This document shows, one piece after another, positions 8,301 through 11,834 of a stretch of 11,834 nt of DNA. Under the pieces are notes generated by a model. That model saw nothing but the letters and a program-made list of their open reading frames with translations, had not been told where the DNA came from and did no database searches. A program made the position numbers and the translations under genes. The stretch spans positions 856,560-868,393 of the forward strand of contig KQ481997.1 of NCBI GenBank assembly GCA_001430745.1, in the 5' to 3' direction. The stretch is from Auxenochlorella pyrenoidosa (Eukaryota; Chlorophyta; Trebouxiophyceae; Chlorellales; Chlorellaceae). Position 1 is the stretch's first letter, and every line of letters begins with the position of its first letter.

Positions 8301-9630
8301 GGCAGCATGTGGCAAGCCTGGCTGGGAAGGGCTGGGCCTGGGAGCATGCTGGCGCGCTCGCAGGCCGCCGCCGGCTGCTACCGGCTGCCTGCAGAGCCGT
8401 TCCTGCTGCAAAGCATCCTCGCGCGTGAAGTGCGCCGACCCCCACCGCCCCCCCCCCCTGCCCCAGTCTACAACCGCCTGATTGCGGCCATGGGGCGCCC
8501 CGACATGGGCATCGACAACCCTCGCTTCGCCACCGACGCGCTGCGCTGCCAGAATGAAAAGGAAATTCTCGAGGTGTGGCACCCGTGCCAGGGAGCTGAA
8601 GTGGGCATGCACCGGGCGTGCCTGTCTTCTGGCAGCAGCCCGGCGCCCGGTGTGTGCACCAGTGCCCCTGCGGGCCTGCCTGCTGCCTGCCTGTCCACAT
8701 TGCAACCAGCCCCACGTGCGTACCTTTTCAAATGTGCCTATTGGTCCGTGATTGCTGCGCAGGTCATCGAGGCGTGGGTGGGCAGCCACACTTCTGAGGA
8801 GGTGATGGCGGCCATGAACGAGGCGCGGGTGAGGGCAAAGGGGGGGCACAGAGGAAGAGGCGCGGGTGAGGGCAGGGGGGGGGGCACAGAGGAGGCAGCA
8901 CAAGAGGAGGGCACACAAGCTGTGGCGCACCGGAGGACTGAGGTGCCCAGCCCTTGGGTGCATGGTCTGGCGCTGCTACGAGCGGCCCCCCTCACGGGGC
9001 TGCCTGCATTGGCACCTGTCCCCGCATTTGTGGCCGAGCCGAGAGCACTGGGGCAACCGCCTCAGCGCGCCTGAGCGGGCCTGCCCCTGTGCGCGATTGC
9101 CATCACTGCAGGTGCCTGCCGGCCCCATCCTGAGCACTGCCGACATCGTGGCGGAGCCGCAGTACCAGCAGCGAGGCATGATCCAGCACGCGGCGCCGCC
9201 CTCGGGTGCGCGGCCCACCGGGCTTGGTATGGCGTGGAATGTGACAAGGGGGCGCGCTGCCCTGCAGCGCCAGCGCGGGGGGCAGGGGCGCGCGGCCGCG
9301 CCCGTCCCCCAGCGCGGCAGGGGGTGGCACTGCACGTGGGGGGGGCAGCAGTGTGCGGTCGCATGTGCAGACGTCCGGCATATGCGGGGCTCCCTGCTCC
9401 AGCACTGTTTCAGGACCTCTCAGCCCCTGTCCCCCCTCCTGCCCTCTTCCCCCCCAGCAGGCGGCCAGCAGGTGACCATGCCCGCCATGCTGCCCGTGCT
9501 GCACGGCACGCCCGGCGCCACGCGCTGGGCGGGCCCCGACCTTGGGGAGCACACCGAGGAGGTGCTGCGTGGCGAGCTGGGGCTGGGGGACGCCGACATC
9601 CAGCGGCTGCGCGACTGCGGCGCCATCTGA
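5355..9630 (+). CDS. Family III (CaiB/BaiF) CoA-transferase, probably mitochondrial; SUGCT-like
   Basis: Thirteen exons: 5355-5564, 5807-5884, 6044-6127, 6373-6501, 6653-6707, 6865-6931, 7119-7260, 7636-7693, 7969-8091, 8467-8573, 8763-8828, 9112-9205, 9461-9630. They sum to 461 codons (460 residues) with matching phases. Residues 1-48 lack Asp/Glu, carry R11, R28, K38, R47 and R48, and end KCAFSTTAARR, a typical mitochondrial presequence; the start at 5355 rather than in-frame 5208 gives this leader. Family blocks follow: PLVGIKVLDVGQVVAGNF, VLVENFRPG (154-162), ISGYGQTGP, GDSLAGLHAAFG with putative catalytic Asp D227 (codon 7174-7176), IIGGNGNS (308-315), VPAGPILSTADIV, and RWAGPDLGEHTEEVL. 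These enzymes move CoA between carboxylic acids through an Asp-linked thioester. Relatives include succinyl-CoA:glutarate CoA-transferase and formyl-CoA transferase; the substrate here is not decided. Wording of the blocks is notably bacterial. Intron 1 is GC-AG. Confidence 0.93.
5565..5566 (+). other. GC splice donor of CoA-transferase intron 1 (GC-AG intron 5565-5806)
   Basis: Exon 1 ends ATCAAG and the intron opens GCAAGC; the acceptor is GCCGGCAG after a poly-C tract. Joining in phase 0 yields PLVGIK-VLDVGQ, which matches the conserved start of family III CoA-transferases. A GT donor 12 bases upstream (CTT|GTGGGG) is also in phase but would delete VGIK, which the family normally keeps. 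Confidence 0.75.
5770..5790 (+). repeat. Poly-C tract before intron 1 acceptor
   Basis: A run of C interrupted by a single T fills the polypyrimidine-tract position, ending 16 bases before the AG. Similar C runs precede several other acceptors in this window. Homopolymer length may be unreliable in the assembly. Confidence 0.8.
6320..6363 (+). repeat. (AACCCCC)6 telomere-like heptamer array inside intron 3
   Basis: Six consecutive heptamers of A2C5 run from 6320, the last with extra C, and end nine bases before the intron 3 AG acceptor (6371-6372), where they act as the pyrimidine tract. The minus strand is (GGGGGTT)n, able in principle to form G-quadruplexes. The unit differs from the plant-type CCCTAAA telomere repeat. 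Confidence 0.9.
7540..7660 (+). repeat. 85-bp tandem duplication over the exon 8 acceptor (ghost exon start)
   Basis: CTCCTGTCCAG plus GTGGTGGAYGCCTCCATCTYTGAGT occurs at 7540 and again at 7625. The second copy is the true acceptor and start of exon 8 (VVDASISES). The first, with two C/T differences, sits inside intron 7. Using it reads VVDASIFEY and soon frameshifts to a stop, because 85 is not a multiple of three. Confidence 0.88.
8058..8281 (+). repeat. 104-bp tandem duplication over the exon 9 donor (ghost donor in intron 9)
   Basis: ATCATCGGCGGCAACGGCAA and the following CTCGGGTGCGG occur at 8067 and 8171. Copy 1 is the end of exon 9 with its donor (GT at 8092). Copy 2 carries the same donor at 8196 inside the intron. 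Similarity resumes downstream: GGAGGGCTGTTCC lies near 8110 and again near 8245, displaced by about 30 bp of extra sequence in copy 2. The duplication therefore covers exon end plus intron start. Confidence 0.87.
8820..8893 (+). repeat. 37/38-bp tandem duplication over the exon 11 donor
   Basis: GAGGCGCGGGTGAGGGCA plus a G run and CACAGAGGA is repeated head to tail, starting at 8820 and 8857, differing mainly in the length and purity of the G run. The first copy holds the end of exon 11 (NEAR) and its GTGAGG donor (8829); the second provides an identical donor at 8866 in the intron. Confidence 0.9.
9456..9460 (+). other. NAGNAG tandem acceptor at exon 13
   Basis: CAGCAG follows a C-rich tract. 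Use of the second AG gives ...PPS-GGQQVTMPAM; use of the first inserts one Ala (...PPS-AGGQQVTMPAM). Both stay in frame. Exon 12 also has a second in-phase donor at 9227 (GTATGG), which would add seven residues. Confidence 0.6.
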
Positions 9631-9724
9631 GGGGGCCCCAACTTGGGGCTGCTTGAAGCTGGACCGCCAGCGCTGCCTGCCGCCGACGTCCAGCGGCGGC
9701 ACGACTGCGGCGCCATCTGAGGGC
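9590..9724 (+). repeat. 90-bp duplication of the CoA-transferase C-terminal codons and stop
   Basis: About 45 bases around CGCCGACATCCAGCGGCTGC, ending GGCGCCATCTGAGGG, occur at 9590-9634 and again at 9680-9724 with a few substitutions. The first copy encodes ADIQRLRDCGAI and the true stop (9628-9630). The second lies in the 3' UTR and ends with its own TGA at 9718-9720. Confidence 0.9.
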
Positions 9725-10792
9725 CGTCAGGCCTGCGCCAGTGGAGACGAGGCGTTGCGCGTTTGTGGCACCAGTACACACCATCTGGTGGGCGCCAGCT
9801 CTGGGGCCGCCTGCCGCTTGCTGCCGGCAAAGCAGCGAGCCTTCCGTTTCTCCGCCACCCTTCATCAGCGCCGCCACTCTTCGGGTCGAGCCGCCGTGTG
9901 GTGTCCCCCTGCAATGTTCTGAACAGATCTCTCCTCAGCCATCTGTCAGTAGCACTGTGTGAGCATTGATTCCCCCTGCTGTTCTTCCCCCCGCCCTCGC
10001 CCTCGTGCGGGCCCGAGGCCTTGCCCCCCTTGCATGGGAGCCACGCGATGTGAATGTCGCTCCCATGATGCACGGATCTCTCTGTGGCGCGTGCCGCTGA
10101 ACTCTGCTGGCCAAGCAAGGGGCCTGCTCAGGCTTGGATGGATGCATGCAGCGCAGGACGGCATCAGTTGCCTGCTGCAACAGTGAAGAGTGACTGGGGC
10201 CATTTGTGGTTGCCGCCTGATTTGCTGGGTTCGTCCTGATTTTTTAATATTCCACATACCCGCGGCACTTCCACTGCCCCCTGCACACCTGTGAAGGCTT
10301 GGGTGCTGGCTGGCCACTTGCCACAACGAGCGCTCACTGCATGCCTGCACATGCCGCCGCCGCGGCCCCGCCTGCTGCAGCTGCTCACTGCTTGTTCGCT
10401 GCCCGATCGTGCTTGCACAACGCCGCTGCAAGATTCTAGCGTGCCTGACAGCCAAGTGTTACCTGCTGGCCAGCTCAGCAGGCTGTAGGAGGGAGTTGCC
10501 GCAAAGGGATGGGGGTGCGCCAAACGTTGCCCATTTGGCTGCATTGCGTGCCGCTTGCCTTCGAGGTGCCCATTTCCGTTGAAACACCGCTCCGTGCGGC
10601 CAGCGGCACCCCCAGCCAAGCGGGCACCCTTTCTGCAGGCAGCCAGGGCCGACCTCCCGCTTCCTGTCGCACATCTCGGCTTTGCAAGCACAGACAAGGG
10701 CACGAGCAGCCCTGCAAGCGCCCGGCGCTATGCACTCGGTGCACACTCGCCTGGCTGGCCGCACTCCTGGCCGGCCCTTGCGAAGCAGCCGG
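9631..10792. other. Spacer: 3' UTR of CoA-transferase gene and upstream region of next gene
   Basis: I see no convincing gene in about 1.16 kb. It starts with the duplicated C-terminal segment, includes a short hairpin at 10034-10066, and has a T/A-rich patch (TTTTTTAATATT) at 10240-10251. No TGTAA signal was found on the plus strand. Open frames on both strands lack recognisable motifs. Confidence 0.5.
10034..10066. other. Inverted repeat / potential hairpin
   Basis: ATGGGAGC (10034-10041) and GCTCCCAT (10059-10066) are exact 8-bp complements around a 17-nt loop, about 400 nt after the CoA-transferase stop. It might fold in the 3' UTR or be chance. No following T run or other context gives it a role. 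Confidence 0.35.
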
Positions 10793-11822
10793 ATGAACGG
10801 GGAGCTGGTTCCCCGTGCAATTGGCACACCACGTCGCACGATCTCCAGGTGAGCGGGCCCACAGCAGCACACAGGGAGCCGGCGCAAGGCCCTGCGCCCG
10901 CCCCTGCGTCCCCCGTTGTCGTGCGGTGGCGGCGCTCCCCCCGCCAGCCCCTGGCCAGCAAAGCCCATGCCCCGCGCATGCCCCAACCCAGCCATGCGCC
11001 CCCTCCTCGCAGATGGCGGCGGCTGATGGACCCGGAGAGCTTTGGGGAGGCGCCACGCGCGCATGCTGAGTCAGCGACCGCCTCTCCCCCGGACCAGGAC
11101 CAGGCCGACCCCTCCATTGAGGCAGCCCGCATCTCCGCGGAGGCAGCCTTCTCGCGGCCCACCTACGTGTACATCCCGGTGGCAGAGCCCTATGAGAAGG
11201 TGGGCAGCCGCTGTATTTAAACCCCCAGCTGCGCAACGGGCGCCGCGTCGGCGCGCGTCGCCCAGACAGCTTCCGGAGCGCCGGCACCCGCGCTGGAAGC
11301 CCGGACCCTTGCCTGCCGACCTCCCCCTTGCAAGCCACCCTCCCTGCGGTGGCCATCCACAACATTCCGGCCTGCATGCGTCGTCCACCGCCGCTCGCCT
11401 GGGCCTAGCCTGCAGCGCCAACCCCGCCGCCGCTCCCCTTGTCGCTCCCCTCGCCACAGGACCCCGTCACCCGGCTGCAGCAGCGCCTCTCAATCATCTC
11501 TGCGGAGCTCAAGTCGGTGACCGAGGCCGAGTACCGCTCGGGGCTGGTGGGCGAGGCGCTGCCGCCGTCGCCGCGCCTGGCAGAGCCCGAGATGCTGCAG
11601 CAGCTGCTCAACAACGTGGTGGTGGCGCCCGAGCGCCTGGCCCCGGAGCGCGAGCAGCAGGCACTCGAGCCGCAGCGCGAGCAGCAGGCGCCCGAGCCGC
11701 CGGCGCCGGCCACGCCGCAGCCGCAGCCCGAGGCGCGCGAGCAGCAGCACGCAGCGCCGCCGCGGCTGGCAGAGGGCAAGGGCGGGCGGCCAGAGGGCAC
11801 CGGCCGCGAGATCCTGCTCCAG
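10793..11822 (+). CDS. Uncharacterised Gln/Glu/Pro-rich protein (5' part; continues past right edge)
   Basis: Exons 10793-10848, 11013-11199 and 11460-11822, then a GTGAGC donor at the window edge; 202 residues are visible. Junctions are GT-AG and phases agree (2, 0, 0). The short first exon reads MNGELVPRAIGTPRRTISR and is the least certain part; the protein could instead start at the ATG in exon 2 (MDPESFGEAP, 11028). Exon 2 is acidic and Ala-rich and ends TYVYIPVAEPYEK. Exon 3 opens with a likely amphipathic helix (DPVTRLQQRLSIISAELKSV), then LAEPEMLQQLLNNVVVAPER, which could form a coiled coil or docking helix, followed by disordered E/Q/P/A-rich sequence with REQQ repeats. I recognise no named family. 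The exon boundaries are well supported; function is unknown. Confidence 0.62.
11648..11701 (+). repeat. 27-bp in-frame repeats encoding xREQQAxEP
   Basis: GCGCGAGCAGCAGGC begins at 11648 and 11675, giving two nonapeptides (EREQQALEP, QREQQAPEP); a further REQQ occurs from about 11738. The offset preserves frame. It lies in a low-complexity part of exon 3 and probably arose by replication slippage. Confidence 0.75.
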
Positions 11823-11834
11823 GTGAGCCCCCCC

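Noticed and set aside
8820..8893. CRISPR-like or satellite repeat
   Set aside because: Only two units with no spacers; explained as a local tandem duplication over a splice donor.
9100..9705. Minus-strand open frames across the CoA-transferase 3' end
   Set aside because: They overlap exons 12-13, whose plus-strand product matches the family closely; they are antisense shadows.
10459..11377. Long minus-strand open frames over the right-hand gene
   Set aside because: They lack motifs and cover spliced plus-strand exons with good sites and matching phases.

Overview
The window reads as nuclear DNA from a GC-rich green alga, most likely a chlorophyte of the Chlorella/Micractinium type. The grounds are multi-exon genes with 150-375 nt GT-AG introns, C-rich pyrimidine tracts before acceptors, Ala/Gly/Pro/Arg-rich proteins, a TGTAA-type poly(A) signal, and a mitochondrial-type leader on a bacterial-family enzyme. 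The species is an inference. I found no tRNA, rRNA, CRISPR array, transposon or prokaryotic operon.

Layout. (1) 13-1907, + strand: the 3' part of a repeat-rich, low-complexity protein gene (five exons seen, start outside the window). (2) 2418-3365, - strand: an apparently intronless gene for an Ala/Pro-rich protein with a very basic stretch, convergent with gene 1. (3) 3542-4949, - strand: a four-exon Nudix-domain protein, tandem with gene 2. (4) 5355-9630, + strand: a 13-exon gene for a 460-residue family III (CaiB/BaiF) CoA-transferase with a mitochondrial-type presequence, divergent from gene 3 across about 405 bp. (5) 9631-10792: a gene-poor spacer. (6) 10793 to the window end, + strand: the 5' part of an uncharacterised Gln/Glu/Pro-rich protein gene, continuing past the right edge.

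The exon structures of genes 1, 3, 4 and 6 were built by hand. Every junction chosen keeps the reading phase; in gene 4 the summed exons (1383 nt) give exactly 461 codons. Two introns use GC-AG boundaries: Nudix intron 2 and CoA-transferase intron 1.

The most unusual feature is a set of short direct tandem duplications (offsets 37, 85, 87, 90 and 104 bp), four of them in the CoA-transferase gene. Three straddle an exon-intron boundary, leaving decoy splice sites in its three longest introns, and one copies the stop-codon region. All three intronic copies are out of phase, so using them would frameshift the product. This suggests a locus repeatedly shaped by local duplication, with possible splicing noise or regulation.

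The genes do not form an obvious pathway. The CoA-transferase probably handles an organic acid in the mitochondrion; the Nudix protein may hydrolyse a nucleotide-type pyrophosphate. Their shared divergent promoter region permits co-regulation but does not show it. No defence or mobile system was found.
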